From the NCBI GenBank assembly GCA_958296295.1, contig OY282460.1, positions 3,642,291 to 3,706,290 of the forward strand: a DNA stretch of 64,000 bases, written 5' to 3'. Numbering within the stretch: position 1 is the stretch's first letter; each line of letters opens with the position of its first letter. Origin of the DNA: an uncultured Pseudomonadales bacterium (GTDB lineage: Bacteria; Pseudomonadota; Gammaproteobacteria; Pseudomonadales; Azotimanducaceae). A program made the translations under genes and the position numbers. The notes beneath the pieces were generated by a model, which was given only the letters and a program-made list of their open reading frames with translations, had not been told where the DNA came from and did no database searches. Below are positions 16,105 through 25,231 of this stretch, in pieces.

Positions 16105-16713
16105 TCACAACCCCAGCAGGGGCCCGACGCCGGCCCCCCACAGCGCCACGGTGACGCCCAGCAGGATCACCACCGCCACGAGCAGGAATCCGATCAGCGA
16201 GGAGGCCATCAGCATGCCCCGTTCCGGCGACGTGCCTAGCGCCACCGGCAAACCCGTGTAGAGCAGATACATGCTCCAAATGAGTGCGGGAATGAGCACC
16301 AGCAGGTTCAGGAAGACGTGCGGAAACAAGTGCGCCACGGCGCCGGCCGCGAGCGGCGCGGCCACCACGGCCACCAGACCGAGATGCCGCCCGAAATCCT
16401 CCGTGGCGCCGTAAGTGGGTGCCATCCACCGCGCCGCGCCGGCGGCGCCGACGAAGCCGGCGAGCAGCGCGAAGAAGTAGCCGAGGCTCACCAGCGCGAG
16501 CTGTCCGGTATCCAAGACCAGCGGCTCGTCGGCACCGAGCCGCCAGCCGAAATTGGCCGCGCCGACGAACGCGAAGACCGGCGGCAGCAGGGCGAGCCAA
16601 ACGGTGTGACGGAACAGCACCGCGTGCGGCGAAGGCGCGTCCTCGGCCAACTGGGCGCAAGCGACCACGGGGTTGCGCAACAAGCCCCAAGGCGATCGAT
16701 AACGGAGCGCCAT
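16105..16713 (-). CDS. Yip1-family integral membrane protein
   Basis: A 202-residue protein with about five membrane helices (for example VWLALLPPVFAFVGAANFGW, LVSLGYFFALLAGFVGAAGA, LVAVVAAPLAAGAVAHLF, LNLLVLIPALIWSMYLLYTG and SLIGFLLVAVVILLGVTVAL). The central WSMYLLYTGLPV and the N-terminal PWGLLRNPV fit bacterial Yip1-domain proteins, whose role is unknown. It sits 5 bp upstream of ccoN on the same strand. Co-transcription suggests a link to oxidase assembly or membrane organisation, but that is inference. Confidence 0.8.
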   Translation of the reverse strand: MALRYRSPWGLLRNPVVACAQLAEDAPSPHAVLFRHTVWLALLPPVFAFVGAANFGWRLGADEPLVLDTGQLALVSLGYFFALLAGFVGAAGAARWMAPTYGATEDFGRHLGLVAVVAAPLAAGAVAHLFPHVFLNLLVLIPALIWSMYLLYTGLPVALGTSPERGMLMASSLIGFLLVAVVILLGVTVALWGAGVGPLLGL

Positions 16714-16839
16714 GCGATTGCCACTCAGCGGCCGAAGACGCCCTATCGTAACGCGAACCGGCCGGCCGTTCGCGGGCGGCCGGGGGCGGGGCTCAAGCGG
16801 CGGCGCCGGCGATTGCCCGCCTCCGCCATCCCGGTGCCG

Positions 16840-18111
16840 TCAGACCCCGACCAACGCCTGATCCAAATCCTCCACGATGTCGTCGATGTGCTCGATGCCG
16901 ACGGACAGGCGAATCATCTCCGGCGTCACGCCAACGCTCCTCTGCTCGTCTTCGGTCAACTGCCGGTGCGTGGTGGACGCCGGATGGCAGGCCAGCGATT
17001 TGGCGTCGCCGATGTTCACCAAGCGCTTGAAGAGCTTCAGCGCGTCGTAGAACTTGACGCCGGCCGCGAAGCCGCCGTGAACGCCGAACGTGAGGATGCC
17101 GGACGCCTTGCCGTCCATGTAGCGTTGCGCCAAGTGATGGTGGGGGTCGCCCGGCAAACCGGCATAACGCACCCACTCCACCTTCGGGTGTTCCTGCAGG
17201 TGCTTGGCCACCGCGAGGGCGTTGTCGCAGTGGCGCTCCATGCGCAAGTTCAGCGTCTCGACGCCCTGCATCACGAGAAACGCGTTGAACGGCGAGATGG
17301 CCGAACCCGTGTTGCGCAAGGCGACGGTGCGAACGCGGCCGACGTAGGCCGCCGGCCCCAGCGCCTCGGTGTACACCACGCCGTGGTAGCTCGGCTCCGG
17401 GGTGCTGAACATGGGATAGCGTTCTTGCTGTTCCGCCCACGGGAACTTGCCGCCGTCCACCAGCACGCCGCCGAGCGAGTTGCCGTGGCCGCCCATGTAT
17501 TTCGTCATGGAGTGCAGCGAAATGTCGAAGCCGTGGTCGATGGGTTTCAACAGGGCTGGCGTTGCCACGGTGTTGTCGACGATGGTGGCGACGCCGTGGC
17601 TGTGCGCCATGTCGGCCACGGCGGCCAAGTCGATGATGTTGCCGGCAGGGTTGCCGATGCTCTCGCAGAATACCGCCTTGGTTCGGCTGTCGATGAGCCG
17701 TTCCAGATCCGCTGGGCTGTCGCCAGCGGCGAACCGCACTTCAATGCCCTGCTTCGGCAGCATGTGCGCGAACAGCGTGTAGGTTCCGCCATATAGCTGC
17801 GGCACGGTCACCACGTTGTCGCCGGCTTCTGCGAGATTGAGGACGGAGTAGTTCACGGCGGCGCTGCCGGCGGAGAGCGCCAACGCGCCAACGCCATGTT
17901 CAAGCTCCGCGACGCGCTGCTCCAACACCGCTTGGGTGGGATTCATGATGCGCGTGTAGATGTTTCCCGGCACCGCCAGGTTGAACAGGTCCGCGCCGTG
18001 CTGCGCGTCATCGAATTCGTAGGCCACGGTTTGGTATATCGGCACGGCCACCGCATGCGTCGTCGGATCGGTTTCGTAGCCGGCGTGGATGGCTATGGTT
18101 TCATCTTTCAT
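16840..18111 (-). CDS. metY: O-acetylhomoserine aminocarboxypropyltransferase (sulfhydrylase)
   Basis: A 423-residue PLP enzyme of the Cys/Met metabolism family that makes homocysteine from O-acetylhomoserine and sulfide. The opening DETIAIHAGYETDPTTHAVA with PIYQTVAYEFDD is characteristic of MetY, as is NIYTRIMNPTQAVLEQRVAE. The PLP-binding Lys is in SLHSMTKYMGGHGNSLGGV (about residue 209), and VDNTVATPALLKPIDHGFD precedes it. The C-terminus ends QLTEDEQRSVGVTPEMIRLS followed by VGIEHIDDIVEDLDQAL. Length is normal for MetY. No SAM-riboswitch-like fold was recognised in the 120 bp upstream. Confidence 0.93.
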   Translation of the reverse strand: MKDETIAIHAGYETDPTTHAVAVPIYQTVAYEFDDAQHGADLFNLAVPGNIYTRIMNPTQAVLEQRVAELEHGVGALALSAGSAAVNYSVLNLAEAGDNVVTVPQLYGGTYTLFAHMLPKQGIEVRFAAGDSPADLERLIDSRTKAVFCESIGNPAGNIIDLAAVADMAHSHGVATIVDNTVATPALLKPIDHGFDISLHSMTKYMGGHGNSLGGVLVDGGKFPWAEQQERYPMFSTPEPSYHGVVYTEALGPAAYVGRVRTVALRNTGSAISPFNAFLVMQGVETLNLRMERHCDNALAVAKHLQEHPKVEWVRYAGLPGDPHHHLAQRYMDGKASGILTFGVHGGFAAGVKFYDALKLFKRLVNIGDAKSLACHPASTTHRQLTEDEQRSVGVTPEMIRLSVGIEHIDDIVEDLDQALVGV

Positions 18112-18235
18112 AGGCCGCGAGAGAACTCCTTCAAGCTGTGCGATGGTGGCGAAGTATACGCCAGAGGGGTGGCAACGCGAACCGCAGCGGGGTGGGCGGG
18201 GTGGGCGGACGTTTGGTGGTGTTTGGTGGAGCGAG

Positions 18236-19042
18236 CTAGCTGGGTCGCGTGCCGCGCAAGGTGCGGCTCACGCAACCGGGACAGGCGCAATCCTCGCTGG
18301 GGTCCTTGTGATGCACCAAGCCGTGCAACACTCCCCCTTCTTGGTCGAAGCGGCGCCAAACCAAATCGAAATACCGGGCGTCCCGTGTTCGTAGCGTCGC
18401 CAGACGGCCCACGCAAGCAAGTCCGCGATCTGAATCAAGCGGGACGCCGTCGAATCGGCGAACAGCGGCACTTCCGCCATATTGCGCAGACTGCCCCACC
18501 TTGTCCCGTGCACTCGAAACTGCCGTGCAAGACCTTGCAGTGCTTCCTCGTAGTGAGACTCATCCATGACCACCAGGCCCGTTGTTGATCACCTTCATTG
18601 CGAAAGAGCCGTGACAGGAAGAGGTTGAAACGCATGCAGATTTCCTCGAACGCGTATTCGACCGGATCACCTTGGTAGACCCGCTTGTCTACAACGACTG
18701 CAAACGCCCGAACGCGTGCATGGGCGTTCGTCAACAACTCCAACCCACGCTGGATGATTTGGAGCCGGTTCTTCCGTACCGTGCCTTTCCACGGGGACTG
18801 CTCCCATTGGCCCTCACACTGGCGTGCAGCTCAACACTGCGAGGGTCTCCCAAGCCTAAATCGGAGACAAACTTATCCACCGAGGAGATGAGATGGTAGA
18901 TTTGGCGCTCGAACACTGCCACGCCCGCGAGCACAAAGTGGCGTTCGCTCGGGTTCTTCACCGAACCGGAGCCGTCTAAGTAGAGCAGATACACCGGGAC
19001 GACTCGCGCATAGCGTTGCAAAACCGCAGCTAGTTTGGGCAC
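18236..19042 (-). pseudogene. DUF3800-family protein, broken by three frameshifts
   Basis: Four consecutive pieces in different frames spell one DUF3800 protein: VYLLYLDGSGSVKNPSERHF with VELHASV; then RGLELLTNAHARVRAFAVVV with EEICMRFNLFLSRLF; then VVMDESHYEEALQGLARQF with FADSTASRLIQIADLLAWAV; then ARYFDLVWRRFDQEGGVLHG. The frame changes lie near 18803-18817, 18575-18588 and 18373-18388. The YLDxSG start, ELH motif and IQIADLLAWA block are DUF3800 hallmarks. These proteins often sit in mobile or defence regions and may be nucleases. Three breaks mean the gene is dead; sequencing error at all three sites is unlikely. Confidence 0.82.
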
Positions 19043-19151
19043 CTGGCCCCAGCGGACCGTGTATCCACAGCCCTCCCAACCGCGAGGGTCGGACAGTGGC
19101 CGCTAATTCGTCGCTTGTCAAGTTTTTTGTGTTTTTTGTCAGCTGTGTCAG

Positions 19152-19714
19152 CTGTCAACGCAAAGTAGAAATGTCCCCTTTTTGTGCAAAGTAGAAATGT
19201 CCCCTTTGCCGAAGGCCCGAGCCGCGCCCGGCGCGGCCCGCTCTGGTGGACGCGCGCCTCCCGGCGCCGCTTCGGACGCCACAGCCCGTCCTCCGTCATC
19301 CACTTCCCCGCGTCTCCCGCGACAGCGCCAATCCGTGCTCCTCCAACAGCTTCTCCGCCGCGAACGTCGGCCCGAAGTCCGCGTACGTCGCGCGAACCAG
19401 CGACAGCGCCTGCCGAACCCCGACGCCCAGCGCGTTGTTCGGCGGCTTGCCCCGGCGCCCCGACGCCATCCCCTCCGCGCCGCGCTCCCGGTACCCCTTC
19501 GCCAGACGCTTCACCTGCCTCACGCCCACCCCAGCCGCTCCGACGCCTCCTGCTAGCGCAGCTGCTTCTCGACCACCGCCCGCACCACCAACGCCCTGTC
19601 CGCCTCCGTCATCGTCATCGTCCCTTCGACTCTCAATTCCCACTCCAGAGAAGCTGCCAAAAGGGGACACTTTAGAAATTGCGGGAAGAGGACATTACCG
19701 CTTTGCGCTGACAG
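19152..19714 (-). mobile_element. Degenerate ISNCY-like insertion sequence remnant
   Basis: Imperfect inverted ends face each other: CTGTCAACGCAAAGTAGAAA from 19152 and, on the other strand from 19714, CTGTCAGCGCAAAGCGGTAA, each running on to a CC(C/T)C. The left end has two 20-bp direct copies of CAAAGTAGAAATGTCCCCTT (19161 and 19187, 26 bp apart). Between them lies a wrecked transposase gene. At about 560 bp it is far shorter than an intact element, so most of the transposase was deleted. T-rich GTTTTTTGTCAG sequences flank both sides and could be old target duplications. Confidence 0.7.
19207..19618 (-). pseudogene. ISNCY-family transposase fragment
   Basis: The N-terminus MTMTEADRALVVRAVVEKQL reads into a TAG at 19553-19555. 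In a shifted frame it continues GVRQVKRLAKGYRERGAEGM, SGRRGKPPNNALGVGVRQAL, SLVRATYADFGPTFAAEKLL and EEHGLALSRET, then WMTEDGLWRPKRRREARVHQ. This is the helix-turn-helix half of ISNCY-type transposases (QVKRL ... RRRGKPSNN ... YADFGPTLA). The catalytic integrase core is missing. One nonsense codon, frame shifts near 19530 and 19315 and the large deletion make it a dead remnant. Confidence 0.8.
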
Positions 19715-19936
19715 TTTTTTGTCAGCGATTCCCCTAACCGTACGGGCTGCCCACGTGGCGGCTTGTGGAGTCCGCATCCGAAAAGTGCGCGAACGCCCCG
19801 CGCACGCGCACTCTCCAAGTGCGGATGCTCTCGCCGTGGCCCGAGTTGCTCGAACTCGCAGCCATGGGTTCTTCTCAAGTGTCGAACGTCTCATGCTCGA
19901 TGCCGCGGAACGGCGGGCCGAAAGCGCTCCTTCCGC
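19715..19936. other. Intergenic stretch, nothing recognised
   Basis: About 220 bp between the IS remnant and the cysQ stop. Open frames here have no family resemblance. An 11-base sequence (AGTGCGGATGC) near 19819 partly repeats sequence near 19775 in inverse form, which may be chance. Confidence 0.3.
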
Positions 19937-20770
19937 TCACGGCGCCGGCGGCAGATGCTCTCGCCACGGGAAGGCCGGGTCGGCCACCGCCAGGAAGTCC
20001 GCGTTGAGCAGGGAGTCCTTGGCGTTGTAGGCGATGGGCTGGCCGTCCAAGCGCATGGCTTCGCCGCCGGCGGCGCGCAGCACGGCGTGGGCGGCGGCGA
20101 TGTCCCACTCGGACGTGGGACCGAGCCGGGGGTACAGGTCGGCTTCTCCAGCGGCGAGGATGCAGAACTTCAGCGAGCTGCCGACGGGCACCCGATCGAT
20201 CTCGAAGCGTGTGGAGAGCGAATCGAGATAAGAGGCCAGACGCTCGCCACCGTGCCGACGGCTGGCCACCACCGTCAGGCGCGGCCGGCGCATCTGCCGG
20301 GGCCGACTCATCTGCCGGGTGGCGAGCGGGGTGCGGCCGCGGGCGTCCAAGCGGAACGCGTCGGCGCGCGTCGCGCCAGCCACCGTCCGGCAGTCGCCGA
20401 CGTACACCACGCCTTGCGCCGGCGCGCCGACCACGCCCAGCACCGGCGCGCCGTCCTCGATCAGCGCGATGTTCACCGTGAACTCGCCGTTGCGGCCGAC
20501 GAACTCCTTGGTGCCGTCCAACGGATCAACCAGCCAGTAGCGCCGCCAGCGCCGCCGCTCCTCGAACGGCGGCGCCGCCGCCTCCTCGGAGAGAATCGGC
20601 AGCACCGGGCGAAGCTCGCCGAGGCCGGCCGCGATGCACCGGTGGGCGCGCAGGTCCGCCTCGGTGAGGGGCGAGGCGTCCGCCTTGGCGTCCACCGTGA
20701 AGTCGCTGCGGTAGACGTCGAGGATCTCGTCCCCCGCGGCACGCGCGATGCGCACCAGCTCATCGATCAT
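19937..20770 (-). CDS. cysQ: 3'(2'),5'-bisphosphate nucleotidase
   Basis: A 277-residue member of the Mg-dependent, Li-sensitive inositol-phosphatase superfamily. It removes the 3'-phosphate from PAP/PAPS during sulfate assimilation. Metal-binding motifs are plain: ILSEEAAAPP (Glu), YWLVDPLDGTKEFVGRNGEF (DPLDGT) and GPTSEWDIAAAHAVLRAAGG (WD). The GSSLKFCILAAGEADLYPR block is typical of CysQ. Start at ATG 20770 (MIDELVRIARAAGDEI); two upstream in-frame ATGs (20782, 20779) are possible. It is divergent from the nucleotidase gene at 20827, with a 56-bp shared promoter region. Confidence 0.92.
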   Translation of the reverse strand: MIDELVRIARAAGDEILDVYRSDFTVDAKADASPLTEADLRAHRCIAAGLGELRPVLPILSEEAAAPPFEERRRWRRYWLVDPLDGTKEFVGRNGEFTVNIALIEDGAPVLGVVGAPAQGVVYVGDCRTVAGATRADAFRLDARGRTPLATRQMSRPRQMRRPRLTVVASRRHGGERLASYLDSLSTRFEIDRVPVGSSLKFCILAAGEADLYPRLGPTSEWDIAAAHAVLRAAGGEAMRLDGQPIAYNAKDSLLNADFLAVADPAFPWREHLPPAP

Positions 20771-20826
20771 CGACGGCATCATAGCGTAGCGTCGCCGCCG
20801 CGCCGCCGGGTGGTAAGCTGCGCCGG

Positions 20827-21483
20827 ATGGTGCCCTGGGGCGAAGTCGATACCGTCCTGCTGGACATGGACGGCACTCTCATCGATCTGCATTTCGACAA
20901 CCATCTGTGGAATGTCGTGGTGCCGGCGCGGTTTGGCGAGCGCGAGGGCATGGATTCGGCGCAAGCGGCGCAAGGGCTCTACCGCGAGATGCTGGCCAGC
21001 AAGGCGAGCCTCGATTTCTACGATCTGGACTACTGGGCGCGGCAAACGCGGCTGGACATCGACGCCATTCACGAGGAGTTCAAGGGGCTCATACGCTATC
21101 GACCAGGGGCCAAGGCTTTCGCCGCCGAGGTGCGGCGCACCGGCCGCGCCGTGTTCCTGGCCACCAACGCGCACCCGCGCAGCATCGCCGTGAAGCACCG
21201 CGCCATCGGCCTGCTGGCCGCGGTGGACGCCAGTTTCTCGGCGCACGAGCTCGGCGCGCCGAAGGAGGACGACGGCTATTGGCGCGGGTTGGCCCGCCGG
21301 TTGGGAAGCGGCTACGATCCGGCGCGCACCCTGCTGGTGGACGACAACGACGTCGTGCTCGCGGCCGCCGAACGCGCTGGCGTGGCGCATCTGTTGTGCA
21401 TTGCCCAGCCGGATTCCACCGGCTCACCACGGCGGGATCTGCCGTTTCGCGCCATTGGCGATTTCGCCGAGATCATGCCGTGA
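20827..21483 (+). CDS. yrfG: GMP/IMP nucleotidase, HAD family (YrfG-like)
   Basis: A 218-residue HAD hydrolase. Motif I is TVLLDMDGTLIDLHFDNHLW, motif II VFLATNAHP (Thr-Asn), the Lys comes in SIAVKHRAIG, and motif IV is TLLVDDNDVVLAAAERAG. The stretch DLDYWARQTRLDIDAIHEEF is typical of YrfG, which dephosphorylates purine nucleotides. It is followed in a GTGA overlap by hslR, the same order as in E. coli (yrfG-hslR). Substrate by homology only. Confidence 0.88.
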   Translation: MVPWGEVDTVLLDMDGTLIDLHFDNHLWNVVVPARFGEREGMDSAQAAQGLYREMLASKASLDFYDLDYWARQTRLDIDAIHEEFKGLIRYRPGAKAFAAEVRRTGRAVFLATNAHPRSIAVKHRAIGLLAAVDASFSAHELGAPKEDDGYWRGLARRLGSGYDPARTLLVDDNDVVLAAAERAGVAHLLCIAQPDSTGSPRRDLPFRAIGDFAEIMP

Positions 21484-21899
21484 CGGGTGCCGCGGCCAAC
21501 GTCCCCGGCCAACGCGCCGAACGAACGCGCCTCGACAAATGGCTGTGGGCGGCTCGCTTTTTCAAGACCCGCGGCCTCGCCAAAGCAGCCATCGACGGCG
21601 GCAGGGTGCATGTGAACGACGTGCGCGTCAAAGCGGCCAAGGCGGTGGCCGTCGGCGACACCTTGCGGATCACCCAAGGCGAAGTGGCGCGCACCGTGGT
21701 GGTGGCCGGCCTCGCCGAACGCCGCGGCAGCGCTTCGGTGGCGGCCACGCTCTACGCCGAGACGGCGGCGTCGCTGGCCCGCCGCGAAGCCGAGCGCGTG
21801 GAGCGACGGCTTCGCAACGCCGGGTTCTCGGCGCCGAAACAACGTCCGGACAAGCAGCAAAGGCGCAAGCTGCAAGCGCTCAGGAACGCCGGCGAATAG
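21480..21899 (+). CDS. hslR: Ribosome-associated heat shock protein Hsp15 (S4 domain)
   Basis: A 139-residue S4-type RNA-binding protein. The S4 core is RTRLDKWLWAARFFKTRGLA then GGRVHVNDVRVKAAKAVAVG and DTLRITQGE. The basic C-terminal tail (APKQRPDKQQRRKLQALRN) matches Hsp15. Hsp15 rescues stalled 50S subunits carrying a nascent chain. The start GTG 21480 overlaps the yrfG stop, implying coupling. The usual neighbour hslO is absent; pckA follows directly. Confidence 0.9.
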   Translation: MTGAAANVPGQRAERTRLDKWLWAARFFKTRGLAKAAIDGGRVHVNDVRVKAAKAVAVGDTLRITQGEVARTVVVAGLAERRGSASVAATLYAETAASLARREAERVERRLRNAGFSAPKQRPDKQQRRKLQALRNAGE

Positions 21900-22030
21900 C
21901 GGCCTAAAGCGCGCCGACGTCGCTTCGCCCTGCCGCCGTCGACGGGCGCGGCCGGCGCGTGAAAACAAGTGACATTTCCCCGCCGAAGACCCGGCGGGCG
22001 TGTAAAATCCGCGCAAACGCAACGCAACGG

Positions 22031-23647
22031 ATGGCCATGGCGTACAACATGGAAATCGACCGCGGCGGTTGCCCGCGAGACGCGACCACGCCGCGGCCCG
22101 ATAGGGCGGCGCGCTCCCTTTCCAGGCCGGCGCTTGCCGAGTTGGCGGTGCGGCGCGGCGAAGGCCGTTTCGCCAGCAACGGGGCGGTGGTGGTACGCAC
22201 CGGCAAACGCACTGGCCGGTCGCCGAAGGACCGCTTCATCGTGCGCGAGCCCGGCACCGAGGGGTTGATCGACTGGGGCCTGGTCAACCAACCGGTGGAA
22301 CCGGAGGTTTTCGAGGCGCTTTGGCGGCGCGTGCGGCGGCACATGGCCGAGCGCGAAACTCTGGTCGCGCAACTGCATGTCGGCGCCCATCCGCAGCACT
22401 ACCTGCCGGTCCGCGTCAACACCGAGTACGCGTGGCACGGGTTGTTCGCCAGAACCTTGTTCATCACGCCGGCGCAATTCAACCCCCAAGCGCAGGCGGT
22501 TTGGCAAGTGGAAAGCGCGCCCACCTTTGTTTGCGATCCGGTGCGGGACGGCACCGCGTCGGACGCCGCGGTGATGATCGATTTCGCGCGCCGCCGCGTG
22601 CTGCTCGCCGGGCTCGGCTACGCCGGCGAGATGAAAAAGGCGATGTTCGCGGTGCAGAACTTCCTGCTGCCGGAACAAGGCGTGCTGCCCATGCATTGCG
22701 CCGCCAACGCCAGCGAGGAGGGCGATGTCACGCTCTTTTTCGGCCTTTCCGGCACCGGCAAGACAACGCTCTCCGCGGACTCGACGCGGCTGCTGATTGG
22801 CGACGACGAGCACGGCTGGGGACCCGGCACGGTGTTCAACTTGGAAGGCGGCTGCTACGCCAAGTGCATCAACCTCACGCGCGAGCGCGAGCCCGTGATC
22901 TACGACGCCATCCGCTTCGGCGCCATCGCCGAAAACGTCGTCATCAACGAGCGCACGCGCGAACCGGATTACGCGGACGGTTCGTTGACCGAAAACACCC
23001 GGGCTTCCTATCCGCGCGAGAACATAGGCGCCAAAGTGCCGGAAAACCGCGCTGGCGAGCCAACCGCCATCGTTTTCCTCACCTGCGATCTGAGCGGCGT
23101 TTTGCCACCGGTCTCGCTGCTTACCAAAGAAGCCGCGGCCTATCACTTTCTGTCCGGCTACACGGCCACCGTGGGTTCCACCGTGGTGGGTTCGGCGGCA
23201 CCGTATTCGGCCACGTTCTCCACCTGTTTCGGCGCCGCGTTCTTTCCACGGCCGGCGAAGGTTTACGCGGATCTGCTGCTGCGGCGCATCGAGCAGTTCG
23301 ATTCTTCCGTGTATCTCGTCAACACCGGTTGGACCGGCGGCGGTTACGGCACCGGGCGGCGGTTCGAGATCGCCCAAACCCGCGCCATCGTCGCAGCCAT
23401 CCAAAGCGGCGTGCTGCGCGACGTGCCGACGCAACACCTCGAAGCGCTCAACTTGGACATACCCGCAGCAGTGCCGGGCGTGGACGCGAACTTGCTGAAT
23501 CCCCGCGACACTTGGCCCGACGCCGCGGCCTACGATGTCCAATGCGCGGCGCTGATCGGCAAGTTCGCCGTCAACTTCGCGCGTTTCGATGTGCGCGAAG
23601 CCATCGCGCGCGCCGGACCGCGGCTTCGATGCCCGGTCGGCGCCTGA
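22031..23647 (+). CDS. pckA: Phosphoenolpyruvate carboxykinase (ATP)
   Basis: A 538-residue gluconeogenic enzyme that converts oxaloacetate and ATP to phosphoenolpyruvate. The signatures are unmistakable: TGKRTGRSPKDRFIVREP, VNTEYAWHGLFARTLFI, the PEPCK motif LPMHCAANASEEGDVTLFFG, the P-loop GLSGTGKTTLSAD, the metal-binding LIGDDEHGWG, and TGWTGGGYGTGRRF. ATG 22031 gives a length close to E. coli PckA (540); an earlier ATG at 21959 would add 24 poorly matching residues. It lies 3 bp upstream of gshA. Context agrees with the E. coli order yrfG-hslR-(hslO)-pckA. Confidence 0.95.
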   Translation: MAMAYNMEIDRGGCPRDATTPRPDRAARSLSRPALAELAVRRGEGRFASNGAVVVRTGKRTGRSPKDRFIVREPGTEGLIDWGLVNQPVEPEVFEALWRRVRRHMAERETLVAQLHVGAHPQHYLPVRVNTEYAWHGLFARTLFITPAQFNPQAQAVWQVESAPTFVCDPVRDGTASDAAVMIDFARRRVLLAGLGYAGEMKKAMFAVQNFLLPEQGVLPMHCAANASEEGDVTLFFGLSGTGKTTLSADSTRLLIGDDEHGWGPGTVFNLEGGCYAKCINLTREREPVIYDAIRFGAIAENVVINERTREPDYADGSLTENTRASYPRENIGAKVPENRAGEPTAIVFLTCDLSGVLPPVSLLTKEAAAYHFLSGYTATVGSTVVGSAAPYSATFSTCFGAAFFPRPAKVYADLLLRRIEQFDSSVYLVNTGWTGGGYGTGRRFEIAQTRAIVAAIQSGVLRDVPTQHLEALNLDIPAAVPGVDANLLNPRDTWPDAAAYDVQCAALIGKFAVNFARFDVREAIARAGPRLRCPVGA

Positions 23648-23650
23648 CCT

Positions 23651-25231
23651 TTGCCGTCGCCATCGTCGCGCACCTTCGCCGATGGTTTGGCCGCGCTTCG
23701 CGGCCGCGAGGAGTTGGCGCACCTTAGGCGCGGGCTGGAAAAAGAAAGCCTGCGGGTCGCGCCAAACGGGGCGTTGGCGCATACGCCGCATCCCCCGGCG
23801 CTCGGTTCGCCGCTCACGCATCCGCACATCACCACGGATTTCAGCGAAGCGCAGCTGGAACTCATCACGGCCGTGCATTCAAGCGCCGATGCCGCGCTTC
23901 GGGAACTCGCGGACGTCCACCATTTCGTTTGCGGGAACATCGGCGACGAACTGCTGTGGAGCGCGAGCATGCCGTGTCGCCTCGGCAACGAACAGGATAT
24001 TCCGGTGGGGCGTTTCGGCACGTCCAACGCCGGCCGTTCGAAAACGGTCTACCGCTTGGGCCTCGCCCATCGCTACGGCCGGATCATGCAAACGATCAGC
24101 GGCATCCACTACAACTTCTCGGTGGCGGAAACGCTGTGGCCAACCATCGCCAAGAGCCGTGGCGAGGCGGTTGGGCGGGATTTTGTCACCAGCGCCTACT
24201 TCGGTCTGATCCGCAACTTTCGCCGCTACTCCTGGCTGCTCATCTACCTCTTCGGGGCCTCGCCGGCGCTTTGCCGCTCGTTCCTGCGCGCCGAGACCGG
24301 CGCCCAGTTGGAGTCGCTGGACGCCGAAACGGTGTTCTTGCCGCACGCCACCTCGCTGCGGATGGGGCGTCTGGGCTACCAAAGCGACGCGCAATCGTCC
24401 TTGCACATCTCCTACAACAGTCTGGCGGAATACACGGCGAGCATGCGCCTTGCGCTAACGGCGCCCTATCCCGCCTACGAAGCCATAGGCGTCAAAGTGG
24501 ATGGCGAATACCGCCAGCTTTCCAACACGCTGTTGCAGATCGAGAACGAGTTTTACGGCACCATCAGGCCAAAGCGCCGCGCCCGTTCCGGCGAACGCCC
24601 GCTGGACGCCTTGCACGACCGCGGCGTGGAATACGTGGAAGTGCGTTGCCAAGACTTGGACCCGTTTCTGCCCCTCGGCATCGACGCCCCGGCGTGCCGG
24701 TTCTTGGATGTCTTTCTGCTGATGTGCTTGTTGCGCGACAGCCCGCCGGACAGCCGGATCGAATCCGAGATATTGGCCGCGAACCAAGGCGCCGTGGTGG
24801 AGCGCGGGCGGGCACCCGATCTGCACTTTGCCGAGAGGGGCGGCGGCGTCATCCCCATGCGCTCTTGGGCGGACGATTTGCTCGCGGACTGCCAGCGCGT
24901 GGCCGAGGCCGTGGATGCCGTTGCCGGCGGCGAACATCACGCCGAGGCCGTCGGACAGCAGCGGCGCAAGTTGCACGACCCGGCGCGCACGCCATCGGCG
25001 CGGGTGCTTGCGGCGCTGCGGGCAGGCGGCGTCTCGTTCGCGGATTTCGGTCTTGGCCAAGCCCGCCGGCACAAACGGCTGCTGGAGCGGCGGCCACCGC
25101 TCCAAGTCGAACACCTCCCGGCGTTGAGCGCCCGGTCGCTGCGCGAACAAGCGCGCGTGGAAGCCGCGGACAGGGCCAGGGGCGAGAGCTTCGACGCCTA
25201 CCTCGCGCGCTTTCTTCGCCTAGGCGTTTGA
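23651..25231 (+). CDS. gshA: Glutamate-cysteine ligase (gammaproteobacterial type)
   Basis: A 526-residue enzyme that joins Glu and Cys in the first step of glutathione synthesis. Family features: LRRGLEKESLRV near residue 26, HPHITTDFSEAQLELITAVH, ISGIHYNFSVAE, YFGLIRNFRRYSWLLIYLFG, the substrate block SLHISYNSLAEYTASM, LQIENEFYGTIRPKR and VEYVEVRCQDLDPFLPLGID. The only upstream start is TTG 23651, 3 bp after the pckA stop. Length equals E. coli GshA (518) within a few residues. Its stop overlaps the start of acpH. Confidence 0.95.
   Translation: MPSPSSRTFADGLAALRGREELAHLRRGLEKESLRVAPNGALAHTPHPPALGSPLTHPHITTDFSEAQLELITAVHSSADAALRELADVHHFVCGNIGDELLWSASMPCRLGNEQDIPVGRFGTSNAGRSKTVYRLGLAHRYGRIMQTISGIHYNFSVAETLWPTIAKSRGEAVGRDFVTSAYFGLIRNFRRYSWLLIYLFGASPALCRSFLRAETGAQLESLDAETVFLPHATSLRMGRLGYQSDAQSSLHISYNSLAEYTASMRLALTAPYPAYEAIGVKVDGEYRQLSNTLLQIENEFYGTIRPKRRARSGERPLDALHDRGVEYVEVRCQDLDPFLPLGIDAPACRFLDVFLLMCLLRDSPPDSRIESEILAANQGAVVERGRAPDLHFAERGGGVIPMRSWADDLLADCQRVAEAVDAVAGGEHHAEAVGQQRRKLHDPARTPSARVLAALRAGGVSFADFGLGQARRHKRLLERRPPLQVEHLPALSARSLREQARVEAADRARGESFDAYLARFLRLGV

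Noticed and set aside
18112..18235. SAM riboswitch upstream of metY
   Set aside because: No SAM-I or SAM-II conserved core could be recognised in the 120 bp upstream.
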